Notes: generated by a model not told the origin, from the sequence alone. Positions 34,699 through 46,725 are shown, counted from the stretch's first letter. The stretch: DNA of 64,000 nucleotides from Mactromeris polynyma (GCA_032209605.1 JASFXZ010000020.1:3169501-3233500); one strand, 5' to 3'. Numbers and translations are program-made.

Positions 34699-35042
34699 TT
34701 GTGATCTTTCACGAAACATGTAGAACAGCCAACAACATCATGACCTTCACAGTACATGTCCACCACCTTGCCTCTATGTACGCTACAGTGTTCTGTAGGT
34801 ATTTCCAACAAACTTGATTGTTGATTGCCCCCTTGCTTTCCTTGACTGACATCCATCATATTGTGGTTTATCAGTGTAGGGAACTTCTTGTGGGCGTCTG
34901 TGCATGACTGACAACAATAGCCACTGCATTCTACACAATACTTCACAGCTTCTACTGTCTTGTTGTCTCGTGCACAAGTAGTACACAACACATCAAATGC
35001 TTCATCCGACCATTTCAGCTGAGAACGCCCTCCAAACGCCAT
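34699..35042 (-). CDS. TRIM-like gene A, first exon: two B-box zinc fingers
   Basis: The 344-bp exon starts MAFGGRSQLKWSDEAFD and has no RING domain. B-box 1 ligands are visible at C20, C23, C36, C39, C44, C47 and H51/H60. B-box 2 starts at C86-x2-H89 and continues with C98, C106, C109 and H114, completed in the next exon. The donor is CACAA followed by GTAATA (GT at 34698-34697), leaving two bases that join the first base of exon 2 to keep Lys115. The exon is intact. As the NHL exon of this copy is split by a transposon, the gene as a whole is probably a pseudogene or makes a truncated B-box/coiled-coil protein. Confidence 0.9.
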
Positions 35043-35463
35043 TTTCTATGTTTGACTTTGAACCCTACTTTCGATTTTTGAAAGAAAAAGGAAGTTGGCA
35101 ACACCCAGCTAACAGTCAATAAGGAACGGTCAATAGAAACAAATAATAATTACCTCCCTTACTCGAATTGAGGCCCGTAATGAGGTTCAATCAAGCAGAG
35201 CTAAGGCAGGTAAAATTTACGCCACGTATGGCAATATAAAGCTATGTAAACCCAAAATATAGTCTACATTCTTTTTCAGAAACACTTAGATACTAGTGAA
35301 ATACCCCAAATGTGGACATCTGCATATGTTATACTCTAGTCACGAGGAGATGTTTTTATCCTTTTGAAATTGTAAATAGTGGAACTTTTATTTTGAAAAC
35401 ATCCTGCCTGCTGCGTATGTATATACAGTTTTAGCCAATCGCGATTATACTCCTTGCAGAGTG
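35043..35463 (-). promoter_or_regulatory. 5' flank of TRIM-like gene A
   Basis: The sequence immediately upstream of the ATG is nearly identical to the region upstream of gene B (52464-52895). It would hold the promoter and 5'-UTR. I see no unambiguous TATA box. Confidence 0.35.
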
Positions 35464-35559
35464 ATGCAGTCACTGGAGATGATGATTATGATGATCAAGA
35501 AAGGATATAAGAAGATCCAGCAAACTACAGACGGATATCGCCGACATGTATCTGAGTGA
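35464..35559 (+). CDS. Divergent 31-codon ORF upstream of TRIM-like gene A
   Basis: It reads MQSLEMMIMMIKKGYKKIQQ and continues TTDGYRRHVSE to TGA. In unit B (52896-52994) the frame is kept although an ATG triplet is gained and several bases differ. Start context is weak. It may be a micro-ORF on a divergent transcript or chance; two copies are too few to decide. Confidence 0.2.
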   Translation: MQSLEMMIMMIKKGYKKIQQTTDGYRRHVSE

Positions 35560-36210
35560 TACTGAGTGGGACTAAAAACCGTTACACGGGATCCGGGATT
35601 CTCCGGGATCGATTTTTAAAAATTGTTAAGTGGACTAATGTCATTGGTTACCTCATCAAATAATTGAAGATGGTGAAAGGTGATGTCTGGCATTTAATGT
35701 CGTTATTCTTCTGACCAGACATCAAAGACGATCTTATAAGGTACAGCTTTCGAACATACGACCTTCCGTGAGGCGAGTTGCATGACGCAATAAGTACCTG
35801 TTATCTGACATGAACAAAATGTCAATCACAGCATAGCTTTGTAGACTTTTTATCTGTGATGTTGTCTTGTATCAAACTTCTAGTTAATGGTAAAAGAGTC
35901 TTTCTTGAGACATGCAATAATCACATAAATCAGATGCGAATGTCTAATTAATACTCATTAGTATTGAAATACTGAACAGTTAATTTACTTCAAGTATTCA
36001 GTGATGATGCACAGCTCCGACCTGTCCTAGTGAGGTAGAGCGATACAGTAACAACATAATGTATTAGATGTTGACACTTATTATAAATGATAGTCTGGTA
36101 TCTTACTCATCAAATTCTATTCATTGGTGCATGCATAGTCAAACTGTTATCATTATCCTAACAATTGTTTATCCATTACTTGCCCTGATCGTTTTTTTTT
36201 ATCTATTACA
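35560..36210. other. Non-coding, conserved between units A and B
   Basis: It contains ATCCGGGATTCTCCGGGATC at 35589, an imperfect repeat of CCGGGAT. No gene is seen. Confidence 0.4.
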
Positions 36211-37735
36211 TGGGTACCAATGTTAGTTATTGATCTATAACATGGGTACCAATGTTAGTTATTGATCTATTACACGGGTACCAATGTTAGTTATTGATCT
36301 ATTACATGGGTACCAATGTTTGTTTTTGATCTATTACGCAGGTACCAATGTTAGTTTTTGATCTATTACGCAGGTACCAATGTTAGTTTTTGATCTATTA
36401 CGCAGGTACCAATGTTTGTTTTTGATCTATTACGCAGGTACCAATGTTTGTTTTTGATCTATTACACGGGTACCAATGTTTGTTTTTGACCTATTACATG
36501 GGTACCAATGTTTGTTTTTGATCTATTACACGGGTACCAATGTTTGTTTTTGATCTATTACGCAGGTACCAATGTTTGTTTTTGATCTATTACACGGGTA
36601 CCAATGTTAGTTATTGATCTATTACACAGGTACCAATGTTTGTTTTTTATCTATTACGCAGGTACCAATGTTTGTTTTTTATCTATTACGCAGGTACCAA
36701 TGTTTGTTTTTGATCTATTACGCAGGTACCAATGTTAGTTTTTGATCTATTACGCAGGTACCAATGTTAGTTTTTGATCTATTACGCAGGTACCAATGTT
36801 TGTTTTTTATCTATTACGCAGGTACCAATGTTTGTTTTTGATCTATTACACGGGTACCAATGTTTGTTTTTGACCTATTACATGGGTACCAATGTTTGTT
36901 TTTGATCTATTACACGGGTACCAATGTTTGTTTTTGATCTATTACGCAGGTACCAATGTTTGTTTTTGATCTATTACACGGGTACCAATGTTAGTTATTG
37001 ATCTATTACACGGGTACCAATGTTTGTTTTTGACCTATTACATGGGTACCATTGTTTGTTTTTTATCTATTACACAGGTACCAATGTTAGTTATTGATCT
37101 AATACGGGTACCAATGTTTGTTATTGATCTAATACGGGTACCAATGATTGTTTTTGATCTATTACACGGGTACCAATGTTTGTTTTTGACCTATTACATG
37201 GGTACCAATGTTTGTTTTTTATCTATTACACAGGTACCAATGTTAGTTATTTATCTATTACACAGGTACCAATGTTAGTTATTGATCTAATACGGGTACC
37301 AATGTTTGTTTTTGATCTATTACACGGGTGCCAGTGTTAGTTATTGATCTATTACACGGGTACCAATGTTTGTTTTTGACCTATTACATGGGTACCAATG
37401 TTTGTTTTTTATCTATTACACAGGTACCAATGTTAGTTATTGATCTAATACGGGTACCAATGTTAGTTACTGATCTAATACGGGTACCAATGTTAGTTAT
37501 TGATCTATTGCACGGGTACCAATGTTAGTTATTGATCTAATACGGGTACCAATGTTAGTTATTGATCTATTGCACAGGTACCAATGTTAGTTATTGATCT
37601 AATACGGGTACCAATGTTAGTTATTGATCTATTGCACGGGTACCAATGTTAGTTTTTGATCTATTACACGGGTACCAATGTTAGTTATTGATCTATAATA
37701 CGGGTACCAATGTTTGTTTTTGATCTATTACCGGG
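36211..37735. repeat. 32-bp KpnI-site minisatellite, ~47 copies
   Basis: The unit is TATTACACGGGTACCAATGT followed by TAGTTATTGATC or TGTTTTTGATC, with 30-bp variants lacking TA. Nearly every unit carries GGTACC. Variants (ACACGGG, ACGCAGG, ACATGGG, AATACGGG) form blocks, and several multi-unit blocks are repeated, pointing to higher-order duplication. The matching place in unit B (53660-53772) holds only two to three units. ORFs through it are by-products because 96 bp (three units) is in frame. Confidence 0.97.
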
Positions 37736-39207
37736 TACATATAACAGAATGATGGGCACTTGTGTGATGAACACATATAATGCAATATCTGATACAAATA
37801 AAAAAGTTTTCTGAACACTTTTCAGCTGTAAATACCCTACTTATCTGTAGACAGTGGTCACAGTGATGAGGCACTAAGAGTACAATTAAAAGATTGATGA
37901 CATTTTTAGACGTACAGATATACGAAGAAATAGAAATTTGTGAAACGGTCAAGCAGGCTTTGGGGCTTTTACATAATCTAGTGGACCAATTTCTCATTAA
38001 GCAGTTCATCCTGGTATTATAAATGTATAACATTTTTTAGCAATATATAAAATGCGCTCTCTGCTTTCTCTGATTTTATAAATGATCATTCTGGATTATT
38101 TATTGTCATATTTTCTGTCATGGAAATATTTGATTGCATTATGGTATTGTACAGCAATACAATACAGACATAAACGTTATGCAGGACTGACAAATTTTAT
38201 AAATGAATCTGTTCAACAAATACTGTCCATTTGTTCTGCCTATATCATCAGCACAAGTCGGTATTAGATACATGTACGTGTGTCGTCATCAGTTCACTAT
38301 TTTGCAAGCATAAAGACTGATGTGTACAATAGAAGGCTTTGATTCAATTGAGTGGGTGTCGGCAATATTTACCTGTGAAGGACATACAGCGCAGGGAAAC
38401 ATTGTGGATAGTCTGTCTGAGTAGCTGGATCACAATTACTGTTTTTACAACAAAAAAATGTGTATTACTGCTAGAAAATCAGCATTACAAGTCCTTATAA
38501 AATTTCTCCAAATATGATATTTCTTCTGATGCAAAAATGATGGTATATGAAAGCATTTGAAGAAAATTGATATTTTGTCGCATTGTTACAAGGGAAGGTA
38601 ACTACAACATATTGTATGTGGTTTCTCTACTGGAAGTTCTATATTGTAAATTATATCATGTTGCCATGGCAATGCCGAATGGTTTACGTAGGGTGTTCTA
38701 ATACTTTACATATATTTCAAGACAAATCTACCATATCTGTAGCACTACATAGATCGTTTTTGAAAGGGTGAACAACATAGAACAAATACAATCTGAATTT
38801 TAACAGACATATTTTATTGAAGTATATTCAACACTGGTACATATGTATTGCCTAACACAGTGTGGTTTGGAAGTCATTAATAAATTCACAGTACATAATA
38901 TAAACATTAGGTTTATAGACTTATTGTCACAATCACTTGGATATCTGGGTTGTATAAAACTTGTGATATACATGTACCTCATTTCTCCATTTAAATTGTC
39001 ACTTGATTTTATTAAAATTAATAAATTGACTACATTATTGTTATGTCTGCATACATAATCAGTACATTTATCAAAACATATAAAAAAGTAGACATTTTGA
39101 CAGAATTGATTGAGATTAAAAACTAGTTCTCAGAATGAAGCATGATCTCAAGGTGGTTACCTATGACAATGAAATGGAACAATATAATCTGTCACACTGT
39201 GGACAGT
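37736..39207. other. Non-coding, collinear with unit B
   Basis: ORFs at 38082-38267 and 38583-38771 (61-62 codons) are open in unit B as well (54110-54295 and 54610-54798), with few differences. They are AT-rich, with no motif beyond hydrophobic stretches. I do not call them genes. Confidence 0.35.
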
Positions 39208-39361
39208 TCTATGGAACGCCAAATCTACATAAACTCATATATTTGAAGAGCTCTAATTCAATTGAAGAGCTCTTCCATCGAGTTGATTTGGAGATATCTT
39301 CAATTGAATTGTAGAGCTCTCAAAATGATTTGAGTTTATGCAGATTTGGCGTTCCATAGAC
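39208..39361. mobile_element. Foldback MITE (CTATGGAACGCCAAATCT ends), unit A
   Basis: The ~30-bp end CTATGGAACGCCAAATCTAC is inverted at the right end as TGCAGATTTGGCGTTCCATAG. The inner part has further nested inverted copies of GAAGAGCTCT and AATTCAATTGAAG. The unit B copy is 55659-55793. Confidence 0.8.
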
Positions 39362-39502
39362 TGGAAGCAGTGACATACTGCATGTGTTGTAGATTTGTCG
39401 TGAACATCAGCAGTATAAAGATTCAACATGGAGTACATCACAGGAGATTGTCACGAGTTTTCTCCCTTTATCCCTTCTACAGTATATGTATGTATAGTAC
39501 AT

Positions 39503-39655
39503 GCTTTTCATACATGAACTCCTTCTGCGGCTGAAATCCTACTTCAAACATTAAAATATGTCCATGAAATATAACAAGTTCAAAGCATGAATAACTTATA
39601 TTTCAAATGAAGTGCGATTTCAGCCGCAAAAAGAGGCCAGGTGTGAAAAGCCTTA
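39503..39655. mobile_element. Foldback MITE (GCGGCTGAAATC ends), unit A
   Basis: The ends, about 50 bp each, share GCTTTTCA and TGCGGCTGAAATC with their inverted counterparts (GATTTCAGCCGCAAAAAG and TGTGAAAAGC). The unit B copy is at about 55943-56090. Confidence 0.75.
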
Positions 39656-39679
39656 GACTCCATGTACTATATATACATA

Positions 39680-39940
39680 TACGATAGAACGGATAAAGGG
39701 AGAGAACTCTAGAAAGGATAAAGGGAGAGAATTCTAGAAAGGATAAAGGGAGACAACTCTAGAAAGGATAAAGGGAGAGAACTCTAGAAAGGATAAAGGG
39801 AGAGAACTCTAGAAAGGAGACAGGGAGAGAACTCTAGAAAGGATAAAGGGAGAGAACTCTAGAAAGGATAAAGGGAGATAACTCTAGAAAGGATAAAGGT
39901 AGAGAACTCTGGAAAGGATAAAGGGAGAGAACTCGTGACA
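39680..39940. repeat. 25-bp minisatellite, ~10 copies, unit A
   Basis: The unit is AGGATAAAGGGAGAGAACTC plus TAGAA. The unit B array (56126-56443) has about 13 copies and differs in variant order. Confidence 0.95.
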
Positions 39941-41039
39941 ATCTCATGTGGAGTACATGTATTTGTCATTGAAGATCTATAAAAGTGGCAAGGTTACTAG
40001 AAATAACTGGCACTAATTTCACAAAAACCTCAATCGAAATCTGTCTTGATCAGCTCAAATTTTCAATACATTTTAAATTGACTTGTTAAACTCAAAGCAA
40101 TACATAAGAGCTTAGACTTAGACATACTGACATAGCATTACATTGTTCATGGTGAGACAATTTGTTGCATCATTTTTGTTGGTCAAAAATAAAATATACA
40201 GCTTGAACATGATCACAAGTTTGGGAATTTTTGTGAGAGATTTTGACCTTCTTTCAAACAATAAGAACAATTTGTTTCAAGCAAATCAATTTGTCTAACA
40301 TAAAAAAATTGTTAAAGAAGGTAGTCATCATTTATTTCATCAATGCATGAGAGGACAAGTGAAATTGATAATGAAAATTATACAGTAAACACTTAACAAA
40401 TATATTTACTAATTATTTATACAATGACAATGAGTTATACTGTATATTCATTAACTTTTGCTACCCATTTTTTTAAAACTAAGTGTGATGTCTTACATCA
40501 AGAGGATTCTATTTAAGCATAAATTGAACCCTGGATAAAACATTTTAGCCCTTTCCAAGATAGTATGTATTTATGCGCAAATCATGCGAATTTGAACAAA
40601 AATATTATCAACTTCGTTCATCACAGCAAAAGTTTGATGCAATTAAATCCGACAAATCAACGGTTCTTAAGATAACACAGGAGAGATAGCACAGAGACAA
40701 ATACAGAGGAATATCAGACTGCTGTAACAACAAAGCTAATTGATCACTCTAGCCTCCGATCTCCCAAAGCATCTCAAATAGAAATCTCAGCTCATTATTG
40801 AGAGTTTGCTCAAATTAGAGCCTGAGTTTTGAGACAGATCTCATTTTGCATCTCTTAAACATTCTGTAAGAAAAAACTCATGTAATTTTGGTGTTGTAAG
40901 ACCAATTTTGAGTTCAGTCTGGAAACAAATTTGAAAATTGAGGTACAACTGGTATAGTGTAACTGACTGGCGTAAAGTTTCATGGTAACCATGATGAGAA
41001 CTTTGAGAGATGAAAGTGACACTTTGCCCTCTTCCTGAT
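39941..41039. other. No gene seen
   Basis: AT-rich, collinear with unit B to about 40710. The part 40711-40980 is missing in B and replaced there by a short tRNA-like fragment. Confidence 0.4.
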
Positions 41040-41233
41040 AAAGTAAAACCTCATTTAAAGACCACCTCAATAATAAGACCACCTCAATAATAGGACCACC
41101 TCAAAATTGAGAACACAAGTTTCAAGTCCATTTTCACTGTTTTGCTCTTTATTCGACCTCAATATAAAGACCACCTCAATAAGACGACCAGCTTTCAATG
41201 GTCCCAAGGGTGGTCTTATTATTGAGGTTTTAC

Positions 41234-42369
41234 CTATGTTGGTGTTTATTTCACAAATAGATTATCTTTATATAAGATGTGTGAGGCTACCTGTGAAAAA
41301 GCAAAGCGAGCACTTGCTCACCTGTTGTATTGTTTTAGTAATTTACCTTATATACCATTTAGAACTTTCTTTAAAATATTTGATTCAAAAGTAGCATCTG
41401 TGATGTTATATGGATCTGAGTTGTGGGGATTAGAACGGTTTGATTGTATTGAACGCATTCAGATATTAGCTTGTAAAAGATTATTGAATGTTCCTGTCCA
41501 TTCATGTAACGACGCTGTATTAGGTGATACAGGTAGATTACCTATGTATATATACACTTCTAAGAAGTGTATCAAGTATTGGATACGCATACTGACTCTA
41601 CCTAGGACTCGTTATGTACGAAAATGCTATGACATGCTATTTCATTTTGACCAGCTGGGTCACAAAAACTGGGTCTCCAATGTAAGACTAACTCTTTGTT
41701 CCAATGGTTTTGGCTATGTGTGGTATAGTCAGTATGTAGATAATCCAAAATACTTTCTTTATATGTATGTGCAGAAACTCACAGATCAATATAGACAAAT
41801 ATGGTCTGCAAACTGTCTTCAAAATAGTAAACTAATGTTTTATACACAGTTTAAGCCTGTTTTTGGTTTAGAAAATTACATTGTAGATATTGATATTTCT
41901 AAATTTCGGTCCAGCCTAGCTTCTTTTAGATGTTCCAGTCACGACCTTATGATTGAACAAGGCAGATATTTTAATATTCTAAGGGAACACAGACTGTGTC
42001 CCTATTGTGACAGTTGTGTAGAAGACCACTACCATTTCCTAATGATATGTCCTCTATATTCGAACCTTCGTTCAATGTATTTGTCAGATTACTATGTCGC
42101 ATATCCAACATTACATAAATTTAATCATTTGATGTCTTGTACAAATGTTGACACTATGAGAGGATTAGCTATGTATGTATACTATGCATTTAAAACCAGG
42201 AACTCACTCTTGTCAGTTTTTTCCTAACATTTATGTTGTTGTATTGTCAAGTGATGACATTGTGTGCACTGATCCTGATCTTGCTTCACATTGTATATAT
42301 ATGTATTGTATTGATATTATGTGAATGGGCCGGTGGCCAAAATAACACAATAAATAAATTGAAATTGAA
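41234..42369 (+). mobile_element. 5'-truncated non-LTR retrotransposon with 13-bp target duplication
   Basis: The 1,136-bp insert is flanked by ATTGAGGTTTTAC at 41221-41233 and 42370-42382. It ends in a short ATTGAAATTGAA-type tail, usual for several LINE clades. The 5' end is in the reverse-transcriptase reading frame from its first bases, as expected for 5' truncation. Confidence 0.92.
41235..42227 (+). pseudogene. LINE ORF2 C-terminal fragment (end of RT and Cys/His region)
   Basis: The open frame begins YVGVYFTNRLSLYKMCE, matching the YLGV-type block that follows the palm of LINE reverse transcriptases. It continues with FDSKVASVMLYGSELWG, a typical thumb-region block, and ends with a Cys/His cluster, CPYCDSCVEDHYHFLMICP, as in the C-terminal zinc-knuckle of CR1/L2/Jockey-type elements. 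There are 331 codons without a stop. The endonuclease and the RT catalytic core are absent, so it cannot act alone. Intact frame and target duplications point to a recent insertion. Confidence 0.9.
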
Positions 42370-42386
42370 ATTGAGGTTTTACTGTA

Positions 42387-43366
42387 TATAAACAGACAGG
42401 CTGGTTCACTGTCAGCATGCATTTACTGCAATATAAAATAATAATGATTTTAATCTCAAGTTGAGCCAAATATTGGGCCTGTAAAATCTGCTCAGACATC
42501 TATATAATTTATAAAAAAAAGCCAATTATCAGGACAACGACAAATAGATTTATAACAAAAATTTAAATTATTTTTTAAAGTAAAAAATATGCAAAACAAA
42601 ACTGTAAAAATGCTAAACAACAATCTGGAATGATTTTTATATATGAATCTCACCCTTCTAATCACCTGGAACGGATATCAACAGTTCATTATTCACGCAC
42701 AGACAAAAATCTGTGAGATCAGGACAGCAATCTAATCCACCCTGTAATAAATATATTTGGCGAAAAATTTGCAGCACATCAGAAGGTAATACAGCATTGC
42801 TGTCTACCATAAAAATGTGGTATGATACGATAGAAACATATTAGAAAAAAACACTTGATACACAGAAATAATCAAAAGTTCATCCATGGAAGTAGTTCAT
42901 GTACCTAGTATGGTGATTATTGTTTCATATTTTATATCAGTACTATATTATGGTGATTTTTCAATCACATTCTGAATTATGCTTGGTATGGATTTCATTT
43001 TTAGACTAAAATCAAGATTAACACAGACAAAACTACAACTGTTTCATCAGTAGCAATTAAGTAAAGTAGCTATAATGTCAGAATCACCATTATACATACA
43101 AGATAAAATAATGTTTTTATGTCAATTTTGAAAAAAATGACCATTGCTTTAAAATGGCTTTTCTTGTTGAATAAAGACGACTGTCAAACGGAGCTAAACC
43201 ATATATAGAGGACAATTGACAGTTTATTGGAAACAGAGTAATCAATAAAACATTGGGGGTGTTGAATATAAAAACTGAATAATTCGGTGAGAAAAATACT
43301 ACATGTACAACACAACTATTGTCAGAACAGAGCAATATACAAGACAGGTTTTATATTAACAATGAC
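42387..43366. other. No gene seen
   Basis: Collinear with 57521-58495 in unit B, with scattered substitutions and indels. No coding signal. Confidence 0.4.
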
Positions 43367-43453
43367 ATGTTGTCTATAGACGTGACAGAAAAGGACGATA
43401 TAATCACAGACTACCGCCGCCCACCATGGCATGATCCGAACTACAACAAGTAA
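43367..43453 (+). CDS. 28-codon ORF conserved in units A and B
   Basis: It reads MLSIDVTEKDDIITDYRRPP then WHDPNYNK and a TAA. The piece is much richer in G+C than its AT-rich flanks. In unit B (58496-58582) the frame, start and stop are kept, with two amino-acid changes (V6E, K9N). An acceptor-like TTGTCTATAG at 43371-43380 would make it a terminal exon reading VTEKDDIITDY onward. No homologue is recognised. Confidence 0.3.
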   Translation: MLSIDVTEKDDIITDYRRPPWHDPNYNK

Positions 43454-43544
43454 TATATACATAGGTTGTAGCCAATGTCAATATTCATGTTTTAATGCTG
43501 TAGATTGCATTATATTGCACAGCTGAGAGGTCGCATACAGCAAC

Positions 43545-43708
43545 ACTTAAATACCATCTCAATAATAAGACCACCTCAAAATTAAGAACACATTTTCAAG
43601 TCCATTTTGACTGTTCTGATCTTTATTCAACCTCAATATTAAGACCACCTTGATATTAGGACCAGTTTTCAAGGGTCATGGGTGGTCTTATTATTAAGGT
43701 TTACAGTA
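43545..43708. mobile_element. CAGTAAAACCTC-type MITE, left end decayed, unit A
   Basis: It holds CAATAATAAGACCACCTCAA and the mirrored GGTGGTCTTATTATTAAGG. The unit B copy is 58672-58841. Confidence 0.7.
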
Positions 43709-43914
43709 TAAACAATGCATCAATTAATTTTTGTTTGCCAATTATGATCAACTGTCTGCAAGGCTTTAAATCTAAATCGTATTCATCAACTATAAACACA
43801 AGGAATTTCTATAGATCAGCTATTGGCACAATCAACTGTGCGAGAATTTAGAAACAGAGCCTGATTATGGAATTATTACAAAAGGAATCACACAATGCAA
43901 ATGCAGAGCATACT

Positions 43915-43988
43915 GAGGGTTCAGTGCAAGACTATCGTAACTGCTATATAAATATATAGGAGTAAGGATAGTCTTACGCTGAACCCTT
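43915..43988. mobile_element. ~74-bp foldback element next to the unit A/B boundary
   Basis: The ends GAGGGTTCAGTGCAAGACTA and (inverted) AAGGGTTCAGCGTAAGACTA are ~22-bp inverted repeats around a short AT-rich core. A copy lies next to the B/C boundary (59048-59121) and a partial one inside the MITE at 23168-23219. Confidence 0.8.
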
Positions 43989-44499
43989 GATACTGTAGTT
44001 AGGATAATCATTTTCAAATTCAAATACTTCAGTTATATATGTATATATTTCAGCTTCCAAATTATTGATAATTTCATGCAACATGTTAACTATGTACATG
44101 TATTTAATCGATCTTTATTATATCCAATGTTATACCACACCAAACCTCTTTCAAATTGATATAGTCTTATATAAATTTGCAGAATGTTGATCCAACTACA
44201 TGTTTCTGCAATAATAACTAATATATACACGGACATATAAACCATATATATTATATATAATGAAAATTTGTTTTAATAGTACTTTTTGTAATATAAGTAT
44301 AGTAAACGTTGCGGTCATTGTGACTGATATCGTTCTTGATATTTTCTAGTTCGATAATGACATGAGCATACATTTAAATATACCTGGGTGTATATTTATT
44401 TAAAGTTTGTGATCACACGCATTGTGGCAAATAAATAGCACCAAACTACTCTACACGAAAATATATATTGATATTTCTAACAACGAACCAGAGTGTGTG

Positions 44500-46725
44500 T
44501 GTGTGTGATACCAGGAATCTGTGTATGATGTCGTCCTCCTACTCATTACTTTACTTTGCTTTCTCTAATCCTTATCGACTTCATCGTCAAAAATTTGTCT
44601 TTGAACAGAGTATGCAACTTGTGCATTTGTATGTTTAATGAGACAAACAGTCCTTGCATTGAACATTGCCTCTAAACAATGTATGCTGGCGAGTGGTTTT
44701 TGTATGAAACGGGTTATTTATTACATGTACATTGTACCATCCTTCATTACCTACTTATGTAAATCGTACTGATGATAAAACTGTACGACGTGGATGCAAT
44801 ATGAGCATGTTTGGATCATGGCTTTGGCTTTTGTTAATTTATCTTATTTCCTCCAAATTTATCTTTTGAAAATCTGAGGATTTTAATTTAAGCAGGATTG
44901 CTTCTCAGTCTTTTTTCAATGTAATTGTATACAGCCAATTTAATCTCCACCATCATAATATGTCTTACCACCCCTCCCCCCCCCCCCCCCGTTGCCTTGA
45001 AATGTTTACTTTCATATTCCCAAGTCCCCTACCCCGTACAACATGCTGTGTTAACGGCAGTTCTATTGGTTGAAGGCCGTTCTACAGGAAAGCTCCAAGA
45101 TCGACAAAGGGTTCATATTTTTGTTTTGTTAATTGTTGATTTTCGGAGTAACCACTTATGGGTATCGTTTTAGCAAAGAATAAGCAATTTGTACATACCG
45201 TTTGTGTGTGAGTAAGTGCCATATGTACCGAAATGTGTACACAATGTGTGCGGAAAAGCTCGACATTTCGTCGGCTTAATTCCAGAGGGACGTAAGTCAT
45301 TTTTTAGCAATATTGAGTGTTTGTTATCGTTTTGTTCGTCTCTTTGAGCTCTAAATGATGGTGAGATTTGTTAACCTATATAACTGTTCTAAATAGATTA
45401 AACTCCAATTCCACAAAGACGTAAGAAGAAAAAATTATTGACTCTTCAATCTTTAAACGTTTATTTCTCAAGACTAATAAAATGCTACGATTTTCTTATC
45501 TGATATTTAATTCTCGGTTTAATTTATAAAAGTGAACAAGTTTGAATAAATGGGTATGAACTTCAATCATACTCCTATAAAAGAGAGAGAATAAGTTGCT
45601 ACAGGGAACGCCACATGTATAAGTCAGTGCCTCTCCACACAGACCTTCGGGAAACAACAACCCATAAAACCCGAGGCATTTGATGAGACTCAATGGTACA
45701 TACGTAAGGTAACGGGGGCGCAAGGAATTGCCTGGTCGACCATAAGGGATAACTAGGATAATCAAAGAGAACAAACAGGGGTGGGGCGATTTAATTGATG
45801 TAATACATCACAGGACAAGTCAAGACAGCTGGCAACAAGTCGGAAGTGGTGAGAAAATAGCATGAACTCTTAATACAAAGTTAAAGAATTGCAAATGAGA
45901 AGTTCTTCCAAGTGACGCTGTGCAATGTCTTATATTGATGGAGATAGGGAGTTTACAAGGTACATTGTTTTGGCTAATATTAATGCCAGTTCCGATTTTA
46001 AATGGCTAACAGCTAGGACAGTTCCCAGATTGTACGGGGTGTATTTACTTAGATGACTTTGTAAGCCATATCTTGCTGCTTGTGAACAGATGTGGGTCTG
46101 GACATTGTGTGTCATAAAGGGACGCATATCCAATGATGACATGTATCTTGCACACTTTTATTTTACTCAGAGCAATCCAGTAACGAACTAGTTAAGTGTA
46201 AAACAATTGCACGTCGGTAGCTTTATTTTATGGAATCTTAAGTCGCTTTGATGAAGCAATTACGTTTTTCATACTATTACATGTACAAATACCTATCAAA
46301 GTATCGTTCTTAATTCTTATTATTACTAATTAAGCTGTCGTATGTTTCATATACCCACAAAGAATTATACTTCCAGCGACTTCCCCGACATGGGACAACC
46401 GGTGCTGGTTTTACTCGAACACACACTGCATGGCGGTGGTTCCATTATACATGTAATTAGACAACATATAGACATACGGACAATAAAACGAAGTAAAGTG
46501 TTTAAAATAATTTATTTTACATCAGTTGTGAAACAAGTTCTTACGGCACAGGGTAATCACTGTCAATGTCTGCTTCCTATCTTACTTCCCGCTAACATTA
46601 TAAGGGCCATATTAAGGGATAATGAAGTTCATGGAAACATTACGTCTTTGACGAGATTCAAACCCATATTTTCCGGATTTGGAGTAAGGCACACTACACA
46701 TGGTCTGTTATGCCCAAAGAAATAA
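44500..46725 (+). other. Unit B counterpart of the 24160-26525 block
   Basis: A (TG)n-like change at 44507, a deletion of about 80 bp near 44795 and an in-frame stop at about 46052 have broken the ORFs seen in unit A. The 127-codon ORF (46342-46725) stays open with four amino-acid differences. I do not recognise a product. Confidence 0.3.

Larger units (their letters stand above)
41040..42386. mobile_element. CAGTAAAACCTC-type MITE interrupted by a LINE fragment
   Basis: The left part is 41040-41233. The right end is about 42370-42386 (GAGGTTTTACTGTAT). The uninterrupted allele of the same insertion is in unit B at 57323-57517. Confidence 0.85.
23737..44015. repeat. Tandem segment unit A (20.3 kb)
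   Basis: The unit starts at AAATTCAAATACTTCAG, repeated at 44016 and 59149. Long collinear stretches match unit B throughout and unit C as far as the window edge. Extra length compared with B comes from the 4,267-bp transposon (28641-32907), the LINE fragment (41234-42369) and about 1.4 kb of minisatellite (36211-37735). Confidence 0.9.

Noticed and set aside
36988..37528. ORFs of 66-96 codons through the KpnI minisatellite
   Set aside because: They follow from three 32-bp units being in frame, with mixed 30-bp variants breaking the frame. No start context or splice support.
43420..43440. Near-perfect Kozak sequence GCCGCCCACCATGG
   Set aside because: The ATG is followed by one codon and a stop (ATG GCA TGA). 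It lies inside the 28-codon ORF in another frame.
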